Shown in pieces: positions 23,509 through 36,003 of a stretch of DNA of 64,000 bases (its first letter is position 1; every line of letters starts with the position of its first letter). Origin of the DNA: Paramacrobiotus metropolitanus (taxonomy: Eukaryota > Tardigrada > Eutardigrada > Parachela > Macrobiotidae); NCBI RefSeq assembly GCF_019649055.1, contig NW_026570320.1:1-64000 (forward strand). Reading direction: 5' to 3'. The translations under genes and the position numbers were made by a program. The notes below the pieces were generated by a model. That model was not told the DNA's origin, did not search any database, and saw nothing but the letters and a program-made list of their open reading frames with translations.

Positions 23509-24864
23509 TCACCCGACCTCCAGCTCCACAAAACGAACTTCTGGTCCCAAAATATCTTCCACACTTGGCATCGGCTTCTGAGACTCCCGAGGATTTTCAA
23601 TCCCGCTTCTTTCCCGCAGCGGACAAAGCGGCAGGGTCACCCGGTAAATGACCTTTTTCTCTGGTCGTTCTCGGACTGGAGCTAACCCGGAAAGCAGAAA
23701 AATAAGGTTGTATTAGTGTGATGACCGATGTTGGGTAGGCAGCTGTATAACACAATTGCCTACCGAATCGCAGATATACAACGCTACCGGTAATAATATA
23801 TGCACCTGTCTTCTCGAACAACAAAATTAATCTTATCTGTAGAAGCGGGATAGCCAAAAACCATTGATAACAGTAAGTGAACGGCTGCGTTTTACCTATG
23901 TTTGCAAAAATTATATTATTTTGCATTCTTTTTATTCTTTTACTTAACATTAATATTGCGTTGTTGCAATGCTTACCTTGTCGCCGGTTTGGGCAGATTT
24001 GCAGGTGAATTTCTCGTTCTACGTCCAGTGCCGGATAAAAGTGGACTGGGTTGAACTCGCACGAATCCACCAGCTCTTTTTTGCTGCCTACATCGGGCAC
24101 AGGCATGTGGAACATATCATCACTATGTTTTATGATTAACGTATCAAGACGATCAACCAGTATGACTCTGACGAAACTAAAAATTATGAAATAAGTACTG
24201 TAATGTAAAAGCGAAATCAAAGCGCTGCGCATCAATTTGGAACGAAAAAATTTTATGATTGCAAGCGATCAAAAACGGAAAGTTTGTATCAAACACTTCT
24301 CTAGTTTACCGCATCTGGACATGCCCGCAGGTGTTTCTGGAAGACTTCGAACGGAACTTGATGGCGAAAATTATAAGGGCACTAGAAGTATGAATGATAA
24401 ATTAAAGATAACCTCACCATGGTCAGTAGAAAGATACACAGGCAGCAAGCGTTAGTGCAGTAGGTATTAGAAAACCTACATGCAAGATCTCTTTCGAATT
24501 TTTTTCGTTGACTTCCCGATACTTGAATGTCCCCTAAAACAGTCTTGTGTACCGTATAAACTACATGGATTAATAACAAAGTGCTGTATAGAAAATTAAT
24601 CGGATTTGTTAGTAATAATTACCGAAGTATAAAGATCATGCGGGAACATGATCTTTTATTACTGTAATTATTCAATCAGCGTTACTGGAAAGGAATGCAA
24701 TATTTTCACTCACGTTCACATGCCCTACGTAAAGAGGCATTTCTGATCTTAATGTTGCAGATCGAGACGCGAATTCACAGGTTGGCGAACCAAGGACAGC
24801 TGAAGATATCGGAAGGTATTTTGTCAGAGTGCCACCAGACAAAGTCACATTCCAGATAATTTTG
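23509..24864 (-). CDS. Unrecognised single-pass membrane protein, several exons
   Basis: Exons read in order on minus. 24864-24714 encodes an ectodomain-like piece (IIWNVTLSGGTLTKYLPISS) before GTGAGTG. From 24533 comes GTFKYREVNEKNSKEILH and then a hydrophobic stretch (VGFLIPTALTLAACVSF). 24176-23977 encodes VRVILVDRLDTLIIKHSDDM, continues to CPNRRQ and ends at GTAAGC. 23681-23509 encodes RERPEKKVIYRVTLPLCPLR, continues to VEDILGPEVRFVELEVG and stops at TGA. The last two exons join in phase and are the best supported. The order ectodomain, membrane helix and cytoplasmic tail suggests a type I receptor-like protein, but the family is not recognised. The first exon lies upstream and was not found. 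Joining across 24.2-24.5 kb is uncertain in phase. Confidence 0.45.
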
Positions 24865-25555
24865 CTCTCAAACAAGAATTTCTAGAAACACGAACAGGTG
24901 AAAGACTGAAAGTGCAGAATATGCCTCGCTGGAGACACTGGTATGCAAAAGCCATAAACTGTACACTAGCTTTCGCAGATTTTGCCAAAATCTGCTCAAA
25001 ATAACAACTTTCACTTTTGATCATATGCAAGCAGTCCAGCTAACAATAAGGTAGCTAGCCAGATCGAACTATTCAATGAGCCTAATGGGCGGAGCTAAAA
25101 CCGTTAAGGATGCTAATGCATGCTTCGTACTAAACCAGCAGCAAAGGCATTCGGTAATCGGATCCCGCTGCTTCGAAATACGCTTGCAGCTAACGAAATG
25201 CAGATGGATTTTTAATTTAAGAAACAATTTGAGTTTGGGCGGGGTTGTTTATAGGGGCAGCAAACAAAAAACGTACTGAATTATTATTCATACACGGGTC
25301 CTGTGGATGTATGCCAGCATGCGAATTCATTGTCACTTGCGAAGTTCCGGGTGTTCCATCAGGGCATGTATTTACTGACTGTATTCAAGCAAGGCGGACA
25401 CATCGCCCGATTTACAGATAGCAACCGATGGGAATCAGCCAGAGCTGGCGACCTTTTTCAGGATGGATGCCGCTTCCGCGTAGGATTTCGAGGACAATGC
25501 TTGTAATTAGACAGCCCTTGCACTACATCGACACTCTAATACGCTGTTACTCTAT
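24865..25555. other. No gene supported; likely upstream part of the minus-strand membrane gene
   Basis: Short open frames occur on both strands, but none shows splice or family support. The first exon and promoter of the 23.5-24.9 kb gene should lie here. Confidence 0.3.
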
Positions 25556-25557
25556 TA

Positions 25558-26465
25558 CAAAGGACGCTCCAAAAGTAACTTTCCCTATTTTGTCTCCCTG
25601 TCATTTGAAGTAACAGACATGTGATATATTTTTTGTTGTATAAGCAATTATGTAAACTAATTAGAGAAATAAGAATCAAAAGATTTAATGAAGAACTGGG
25701 AAAACGAAAAACAAATTAGCAATACTACTTATACATTCATTTCCACGAGTTTTTTCGAAGCTCGTTCTTTTTATTACCACTTCCGTCCCTGTTGTAATTT
25801 CGGCAGCAAATTTAAAGTACCAGCTACAAATACTGTTCTTAATATTACTGCAATAACAGAAGGCTTTGAAAAATTTACGGAGGAGAGCAAACATTTTTTT
25901 TCTCCACGACGCCGGAATCCCCCTTTTCAGCCTTCTTGCTGATATGAATCCGAAAGTTCTTAACATCAATAAAAAGGAAATTTCATGCGCAGTCATGAGG
26001 GTCTTGGACACAAATAACTTCAAGTTGTACCGAGAGCAATAATGTTTTACAAGAAATTTTCGATATTTTACCGTCTGGCACCTTGAGCAGCTCTGTGGTT
26101 TTTCCACCTAGTCATCGAGAGTTTCTACTTTTCTGGAAAAGCACTGCAAAGAAGTTATTTTGTTTCGTTCTTAGAATTAGGACAGAAAAGAATTCTTAAT
26201 CTGATGATATTTGGTGCTTTCCGAAAACTGAGCAGGAAGACTGAGAAAAATAACAAAAACTGTCAGGGTAAAACCCGTGGCAAAGTGCCGAAAACCTTGG
26301 ACGGCTTTCTCGGCAGTTCTTCTCCATTTGATTGTAGTTAGGTAGAGTTATATTTTATTTTGGTTCGTGAGTGAAGGACGTTTCTAAAAATATGGTTCAT
26401 AAGAACTAAAAGCGTTCAAGCCGGGAGATACAAAATAGGGAAACTTACTTTTGGAGCGTCCTTTG
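25558..26465. mobile_element. Tc1/mariner-type non-autonomous DNA transposon
   Basis: A 908-base element bounded by terminal inverted repeats of about 40 bases that start CAAAGGACGCTCCAAAAGTA on each side, with TTTCCCTATTTTGT further in. It is flanked by TA at 25556-25557 and 26466-26467, the target duplication of the Tc1/mariner superfamily. The repeat start resembles mariner ends of the GGGCGTTCAAAAAGT type. The interior holds only short frames (for example minus 25685-26107) with no recognisable DDE/D transposase, so it is a decayed or deleted non-autonomous copy. The inverted repeats differ at only a few positions, so it is not very old. Confidence 0.85.
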
Positions 26466-26467
26466 TA

Positions 26468-28101
26468 GTTTGTTTTGCAGAAAATAAAAGAATTTTGACT
26501 CTCGCAGATAATTAATTAATTTTCGGTACTTTTGTTCAAAATTTGAAACCATGAAGTTTTTAAAAAAAGAAGTTTTAAATTACGTTAGTTGATGTACCTG
26601 TACGAGTAATACCTTTTCCTTTTATGATACAAACAGCATCTATGCGTATGTTGGATTACGCGCGTATTTATACCGCCATAGGCGCACGTGCAGAGCAAAA
26701 TATTCACAAACAGTACCAGTATTTTGTTTACGGCGAGATAGGCGGGGACCTTTACAAATTGGAATAGGTCGAATAAATTACACGTTGGGTACTTAATGTA
26801 ACTTGTAAGTACCTGTTGCGTGTGTACCGTAAATTCTAAATTTGCAGGATTAATTTGTATCCAATTGCAAGTAGCAATTAATTTTAATGCAGTATACAAT
26901 CAACTATTGTATACAGTACTACAGTGTAAAATTATAGTGCTGTATACCGGGTATGTAAGTACTGCAGCAGGTTACGGTACTACCAGTCAGATACGATAAT
27001 GCAGTACAATCACGTTGGCGCTCACTTTTGACTTGCGGTTACTAGGGTTCTGACGTGGAAGTGGCAAACGATCGACTGCCACAAGGCAAATTATGCGATG
27101 GCTTTGTAGGTCTTGTTTAAACAAAATACTTACGTTTTTTATTCTTACCTATGCCATGTCAGACCGCTTGACGCTTCTCACTATAGTGCTCTTATTGCTT
27201 CTTACCAGGTTAGTTTGCCGTGAACAGAAAAGCACACACACCAACAAAACTGATCCGCGCGGTATTAGCGGAATAACGTCGTCGATATTAAATACCTTAT
27301 ATTTCAGCAGTTTTGTATATTTGTTGAGATACATACTCCTGTTTGCATAAATATCCGCTTACGTCTTATCAATCGCGCATGTACGTAAAAATTTTATACT
27401 GACTTGCGAGGATCCCCAACTTGCAAGGCCATCAAACTGACTGGCGTATGCAGTACTATTTAAAATTGTGGCGGCAAAATTGGAATTGTCACATCTCTAT
27501 CAACTGATTGTTTAGACCTTTGGTGTTAATATCGCCGTGTGTCTGTACGCGGTACTGTTGTACTAGCATCGCATTGATCGTTCTTATTGTTAAATATAAT
27601 TTTCCTTGAAGACATAAGGTAAGTTCTCAATAAAGTACTCAACATGAAATTGATAAACTTCCTATATACATATTGCAGATAATTTTGGTTTAGCGCAGGT
27701 TAAATAGCTCTGTATTGAGGGCTATAGTACTTCAAAGAAACGTGCGCATGATAACCTAATTTACAAACTCTTTGGAAAGGATAGGATAAGACAGCTGATA
27801 ACAGCTTTCCTTTCTCGATCGTTCGATAATTTTCATCATCCCTCCGGTTCAGTATTATTGCATAATATACCGTATTCAAGATAAGCTGATAGAAACCAGA
27901 ATTATACAGATTACGAATAGGCGGCTGTTACTGTACTGTGTCAACGAGATGCAACAGCTGGTGCAACAAGACACTTTATACTTTATAGGCTACTCAATTA
28001 GTAGTCAGTCGTATTATAATCAAATCTACAGTATTGACGAAATTGTCTATTGTAAAGCTGCGTTTTGACTCGCGCACGCATATTAGCATTTCGTGCTAAC
28101 C
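26468..28101. other. Intergenic and UGP2 upstream region
   Basis: No gene is supported. A hydrophobic open frame at 27093-27350 lacks family or splice evidence. The last few hundred bases should contain the UGP2 promoter. No clear TATA box is assigned. Confidence 0.4.
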
Positions 28102-30320
<2,219 letters not shown>

Positions 30321-31177
30321 ACCCTGGGACAGCAGATAAAAAGCAATTGGCCGACATGTCTGTGTGTTCGTATAAATCGTAACTGCGCTGTTGTTGGAAA
30401 TTGATGCAGTTTGATGCCACTAGATGTATTCCCGCTGCGCATGCGTGGAGTATCCATTTCTATTTATTTAAATGAATTCCTAGAGCAATATGTACACTAA
30501 AAATTTTGGGAACCAAATTGTTGCACTGGTCCTTTCTTTGGTGTATTAGTCGTTCTAGAATGTAAGCGATCGCGAGCACCGAGCAACTATAATTTTAACC
30601 TCCCGGGGCTACATCCTTCGAATATATACAGTAATTCGGTAGTTCGAACGAAAGTCACTTCCGGTTGCACGAACTACAAAATTGTGAGGAACTTTGTGAC
30701 TTACAAGTTAAAGTGAACGAAATCGTATAAGGGTAATGTGCAGCATGGAGGCGCTTACAATAAAAGGAGGCGGAGTACGGAATAGTGTGCACTGTTTTCG
30801 AACCGGCACGCGCTGCCTTTGTGGCGATCCAGTGCTTAAAACTTCGAACTATGTATCGACTATCGATGTTTGCCTGCTGCAAATTTCTCATTAAAATGCG
30901 CGGTAGGTTTGTCCTCCACACTCGACAGTGGAGTAGGTACTGCGACTACCCGCAAACGTCACAGTTGAACTTCATTATTATTATAAAATATAACATCACC
31001 GCGAATTTTAGTCGAAAAATATCACGCCAGCGAGCTGGCTGGTTTTCTATTTCTAGCGTCATAAAGTATAAATAGCGCTTTAAAAACACAACCTATAATA
31101 ATCATTGCGTGTAGATAATAATGTTATCTTTGCATATAGCCGTTTGAACGAAATAATTGTCAATTTCCTTCAGTTCT
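30321..31177. other. UGP2 3' flank, no gene supported
   Basis: Overlapping open frames on both strands at 30655-31075 have no family likeness or splice sites and look like chance. This is probably the UGP2 3' UTR plus spacer before the tRNA gene. Confidence 0.4.
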
Positions 31178-31250
31178 GTTCTCATGGTGTAGCGGCTATC
31201 ACGTCTGCCTAACACGCAGAAGGTCGCCAGTTCGATCCTGGCTGAGAACA
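31178..31250 (+). tRNA. tRNA-Val(AAC)
   Basis: A complete 73-base cloverleaf. The acceptor stem GTTCTCA pairs with TGAGAAC at 31243-31249, with discriminator A. The D-arm region is TGGTGTAGCGGCTATCA (A box), the anticodon stem-loop GTCTGCCTAACACGCAGA shows anticodon AAC, and the T-arm contains GGTTCGATCC-like sequence (AGTTCGATCCT, B box). There is no intron. CCA is not encoded, as expected in eukaryotes. A T-run follows at 31253-31257, a fitting RNA polymerase III terminator. Confidence 0.95.
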
Positions 31251-31845
31251 CACTTTTTAAAATTTTTTTACCTGATTCAGCTTTAAGAATAAGCCGTGTA
31301 ACTGCCGGTTTTGTTCTAGTAGTGAAGGATAACAAATTATTAGTTGACAATGAGAAAAGCATACGTACTTTTTGTTCTTAGCCATTAACGAATACGAGCC
31401 AATATTGGAACTCACAAGTCATACGAACGCCCATGGCTAACTCTTATGTTATTAAATTTTCGTTTCAGACTTTTTTATTTTATTCGGCAACAGCCAGTGC
31501 ACACTGCACAGATCAATACATCTGTGCATATTTACACTAATTAAAAGACTTTGAATCCAGCCAGCGATACGTTCTTAGAACCACTTTTCACTGAAATTAA
31601 GAATTATAATACAATTTCTGATTTTGAATCTGATACACATCTAATACTAATTACGGAGATATAATGCCTCGTTTATACCACGGGTTTATTAGGTTGCGAA
31701 GTCCCATTTCGCCCACAGTGAGACTTATGCAAAGCCCCAATCACATAATATTGCACTGCAAACGAACGCTACGGTATTTGGTTAAAACAAGTCAAACAAC
31801 AATCTATGAACAACAAACGGAGCAAGCAGTGCTATTTGAAATGCT
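31251..31845. other. Spacer between tRNA-Val and the CHCHD4 3' end
   Basis: It holds the tRNA terminator (T-runs from 31253) and probably the CHCHD4 3' UTR. Nothing else could be supported. Confidence 0.4.
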
Positions 31846-32791
31846 TTATGCCGCTTTATTTGGCACAGAACGTTTCGACCTCTTCTCACTTTCGGCTTGC
31901 TTTTCGGCTTTGTCGATCGTCGCAAAAGCATCTTCCTCGTCTTCGTCCTCATCATCACCACCCATGGGATACAGATTGGGGTATTTCGCCATGCACTCAG
32001 TCATAGCGCGGAACTGCTCAATACAGTCACTGCCCTTGGCTTCCGCTGTACTGAAATGGAAGCAGGAAAAGGCCTGCCGAAACGGAAGCGCACACGGCCC
32101 ATACGTAAGATTTCCGAGACATGGACAACCCCAGTTAATTTCCCCATTCGGAAGGACAACGCCTAATTGCGAAAAGCCATATTCAAGAATCAGAGCTACA
32201 ATGTAACTAGCAGTCTTCGGCACATTATTATTTACCTCTGGGACCATCGTCATCCAGAACCCTTTTCAGAAAATCATTGGAAATTGAGTCCGGTGGCTTT
32301 TCCCAATCCCCACGCGACAGGAAAATCACTTTATCCTTGCCTATGAATATAATGTAGCTTGAAGACGAAATTTTTAAAAAAAGTGTAGAAAAATTAATAT
32401 TACACAGAAAGCGCAGCATCCTGCTGGCCAAAGGTTGACTACAAGCCATGGTCAATCAAACTAGGTTCGTTATTTTTTAACAGTCCATTATCTTCTTGTG
32501 TTCTTATGAATCTTATCTTATGATGAGAATCTCATGCGAAAGCGAAAAGCTTACTTATAAAATAACTGACGCAAGAGCTGTTTACTGTTAACAGTGTTAA
32601 ATCACACCGTCACACAAGCAACCTATGAGCTTCTTACCATACTCCTTGCAATAGGAACTCTGAATCTCGCGAACTTCTCTTAAAGGCGAAGTTTCCTGAG
32701 AGGTTACGTGATGATCGTGATCCTCAGTAGTAACAGCCTGGGAAGCTGTTGGAGGGGTGTCCGCGACGGGGCTCGAGGTGCTGGTACCCAT
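31846..32791 (-). CDS. CHCHD4: CHCHD4/MIA40, intermembrane-space oxidoreductase
   Basis: MIA40 imports and oxidises cysteine-motif proteins in the mitochondrial intermembrane space. Three exons: 32791-32638, 32340-32236 and 32162-31846, all in phase, 191 residues. The redox CPC lies in INWGCPCLG, and the twin CX9C motifs are in [15 protein letters not shown] and [15 protein letters not shown], followed by AKYPNLYP as in the family. The substrate-domain start [20 protein letters not shown] matches human SYCRQEGKDRIIF. An acidic stretch and a basic C-terminus follow. The N-terminus is about 45 residues longer than human, Ser/Thr-rich and without an obvious presequence. The gene is head-to-head with CCNH, 591 bases between starts. 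Confidence 0.96.
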
Positions 32792-33382
32792 GAGATACAA
32801 AGTCTTTAACCTCAAATTCAAAACACCGGAAGGACCCAAACAGTCTATCAATTATCTCGCAAACTTTCACAAATTTAATCCCAAGTCTTCACAAAAACAA
32901 GCCAGATTTCAGAAAAAAACACAAAAACAATGGTGTATGCAGTATGCACTTCGCAACTTTGCATGCTTTGCAGCCTTTGCAAAGCTTTCACCAGGCGCGT
33001 CTCGGTGAAACCGACTGACTGGTCTTTCACCCAGGGCCTTCAGGGGCGGTTGTCCACAGCTGTAGCAGTGTAATTACATGAGGGCTGTTACTTGACTATG
33101 GCTGTAGCGTGCTAAACGCTGTAACTAAAGGCTAAAGCTGAAACAAACCCACTGGAAGACGGTTTTTTACTGTTTTCGACGACTGTCGCTCGTCAGTTGT
33201 TTTCGTTCTTTCCAGTTTGTTTTGTACACAATTTACGATTAATAGGTGACATCGTGACAATAGTTTGTTTGTTCCTAGTGTTCTAGATTCCTTAAACAGT
33301 TTCTTCAAAGCACCTAAGAAGTAATTATTCTTGGTTGTGCAACGTACTCTAATTTGTTTTGGATAAGTTATTCGTTTTAACC
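32792..33382. promoter_or_regulatory. Shared divergent promoter region of CHCHD4 and CCNH
   Basis: 591 bases between two oppositely directed start codons with no gene in between, so both promoters must lie here. No TATA box is evident. Short repeated CTTTGCA words occur at 32950-32990. Confidence 0.5.
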
Positions 33383-34744
33383 ATGTATCACAGTAGTACA
33401 CAGCGAAAGTTTTGGACTTTCGCAAACGAAGAAGAACTTCAGTCTCATCGGAGAACAGCTCGCCGGCGCTTTGTGCAGGAGCGATTGGACCGCAAGGACT
33501 GTTCAGCTGTCAAGTCCCTCGCGAGCGATACTCGACCTCACACTCCGGATAACCCCGCTGTTGCATCCATGTTTCTTTCCATTGAAGAAGAAGCTGAATT
33601 ATGTCGATTTTACCAAACGATGCTGCGAGATTTTTGTTCCAAATTTAAACCGGAACTGCCACGCTCCACGATTGCGACGGGATTTGCTCTTTTCCAGCGT
33701 TCTTACGTTAACGAAAGCGTCATGCGATTGCATCCTAAATATATGATGATAACTTGCATGTGGATTGCAGTGAAAGCTGATGAGTACCATATTACGATGG
33801 AACAGTTTGTGGCTCATCTGCGCGGTGATCGACAGAAGGCGATAGATATCATTTTAAATAACGAGCCGTACGTTATGAAGCGACTTCATTATCATTTAAT
33901 GGTACATCTGCCGTACCGAGCTATGGAGGGTTTCCTGATCGACATTAAAACCCGCTTCGGGGAATTCTTTAAGAAGCCAGATCGAATGAGGCCTGGTGCT
34001 GACAAATTTCTGGAAGGATCTATGTTTTCCGATACTTTGTTATTATGGTCGCCGTCTCAAATCGCTTTGGCGGCACTGTTCCATGCTGCGGAAGAGCTGA
34101 AAGAGGATCTTACTGGTAGGCAAAGTTTTACCGATAGTAGGGCGGATTTCGGACTGTTTGTTTTAATATTTCAGTTTAATGCTAATTCCTTTTGTTTGCC
34201 GATTCGCTACGGTATCGTTTTCTTTATTTTGGAGGTGTATTATGCTTTTTAGGGTGTTAGACTGTTAGTATATTGTTGCATTTTATTTACCAGTTAGTTA
34301 ACAGTAACATGGCTGTGATTGCACCAGTGCAGTAACTAGTTTTACAATTTTCTGCTTATTCTGTGCCTCCAGTTCCGTTGTTTTTTGGTATACCAGGTTG
34401 TTTGTTTTTCAGATTACGTTGAGAAAATTCTAGTGCAGAAGCCTATTGGTAAGCCATTTGCGGAGTCTGGGGATAGTATGGACAAAGCGGAAGAAGCCAA
34501 AGAACAAGACGATGCTGCCGCTGGGAGTCAAACAAGTATTCACCTTTTGGCAGTGATCGATGCTATCCGTCATCACGTAAAGGAATCGGCAAAATTAGTA
34601 CCGAACAAAGACCGAATAAAGAAGATTGAAGCGAAATTAGAGGGTTGTCGGGATCCTGCATTTAATCCCGAGACAGAGGAGTATCAGAAGCGGATAAATG
34701 CCATGATGCAGTTACAGCTGGAGGCTGATACTGGATTTGACTGA
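33383..34744 (+). CDS. CCNH: Cyclin H
   Basis: Cyclin H activates CDK7 in the CDK-activating kinase and in TFIIH, linking cell cycle and RNA polymerase II initiation in the nucleus. Two exons, 33383-34115 and 34413-34744 (acceptor TTTTTCAG), give 354 residues (human 323). The start MYHSSTQRKFWTFANEEEL aligns with human MYHNSSQKRHWTFSSEEQL. The cyclin boxes include FALFQRSYVNESVMRLHPKY, CMWIAVKADEY, FHL/PYR-type YHLMVHLPYRAMEGFLIDIK and WSPSQIALAALFHAAEEL. The C-terminal part is charged and helical (RIKKIEAKLEGC). Relative to human it has an extra Asp/Thr-rich insert near residues 45-60. Confidence 0.96.
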
Positions 34745-36003
34745 ATATTAGAGTGAATTAGGTTTCCTGTCTGGGATTTAAATTTTTGTACTCGTAATTA
34801 GTTCATAACTTCGTATTAATGACCATTTGCTTTCCGGTTGCTCATTTGGGCTGAAAATGTTTCTGAAGACGGATCACAAGAGAAATAACGATCTCGCTAA
34901 TTATTCAATTTGGAGCCTATTATTATTGTTGGCGCTATCGCCTATCTGCTATTTGACAGATAGTATTATGATATTCTGAACCTCGTCGTGGGTTATACAA
35001 TTTTGATGGGCTTTCTTTATTCTGCAGCCAACAACGCTCTTGAAAAACGGTTTTCTCTGCATCGAAAAAACATCAAGAAATAGTAACTCACTGATCGTAA
35101 TAATATGTACTCATAGTGTAATAATATGTGTAATAATTTGTACTCACTGATCGATTATGACTTTACGATTCAAAAGTTGAGTACATTAACCTCCATACAT
35201 CTTAGTACAGTATCTGATGGAAAAAATTACTGTACTCGTACTGTACATTGTTTAATAGGGAATTTTAGATTTCACATGGCTTAGGCTCCGTTCACTACTC
35301 GTATAGCTAGAAACTACCGCGTCAGATATACAGTACGACAGGCTGAGTACGTTAGCAGACTAAACGGCGTTTAAAATGCTTGTACGGATGCACACTAGCA
35401 GTGACGTACAGCTGGAAAAATAAATCGAATCGAGAGTGCCGAGAGCGTGACCACCCTTCTCGCGGGGAGGCGGTTAGAGCACACAAAAAAGATCCACAGG
35501 CAGCATACGCTGCCTTTTCGCTCAGTCATATGGCTGAGCCGTTGCACAGATCCACGTAAGGCCGATAGGCGATAATTTTTACGCGTCAGCCAACGACGTT
35601 GGGTTACGGCGCCTTACGTCGCGAACGGACGTAAATCAACCCGTAACGCAAACTTCTACCCGAAAGTGGAACTCGACGCAACTTGTTTTGTGAAATCTAA
35701 AATTCGCTAGTACCTAATACTCGTACGTACTGTAAGTACTTTATCACGGGACTGTGCAAAAGGCAAGAGTCAGAACCCTTGGCGGTCGTGCGTATCGCAG
35801 ATCCTGCTAGGCGCTACCGCATAGGGTAGGCGACTAGGCGGTTCCGTGTCGATTTGGAGACACTTCTATTTCTACAAATTAAAATCAGTCCTGGGTCGCT
35901 GCGCTCAGTTTTGCTCTTTTTTCCATTACGTCTCCCTCTCCAGTGCGAGTTTTTTTGTTTGTAAATGTTATAATATTGTATCTTGGAGCTTTTGGTATGC
36001 AGA
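34745..36003. other. Intergenic with hairpin-rich patch
   Basis: No gene is supported. A cluster of short perfect inverted repeats at 35490-35640 is described in the findings. TGTACTCA/ACTGATCG words recur at 35085-35155. The last part should carry the RNASEH2B promoter. Confidence 0.5.

Noticed and set aside
27093-27350. Hydrophobic plus ORF upstream of UGP2
   Set aside because: No splice sites, family likeness or conserved pattern. It probably arises from AT-rich DNA.
30655-31075. Overlapping ORFs on both strands before the tRNA
   Set aside because: Neither strand shows splice, family or composition support.
32390-32450. ATG at 32449 as the CHCHD4 start
   Set aside because: The upstream exon 32791-32638 ends with SYCKEYG and joins exon 2 in phase, matching the family start. 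The 32449 reading lies in the intron.
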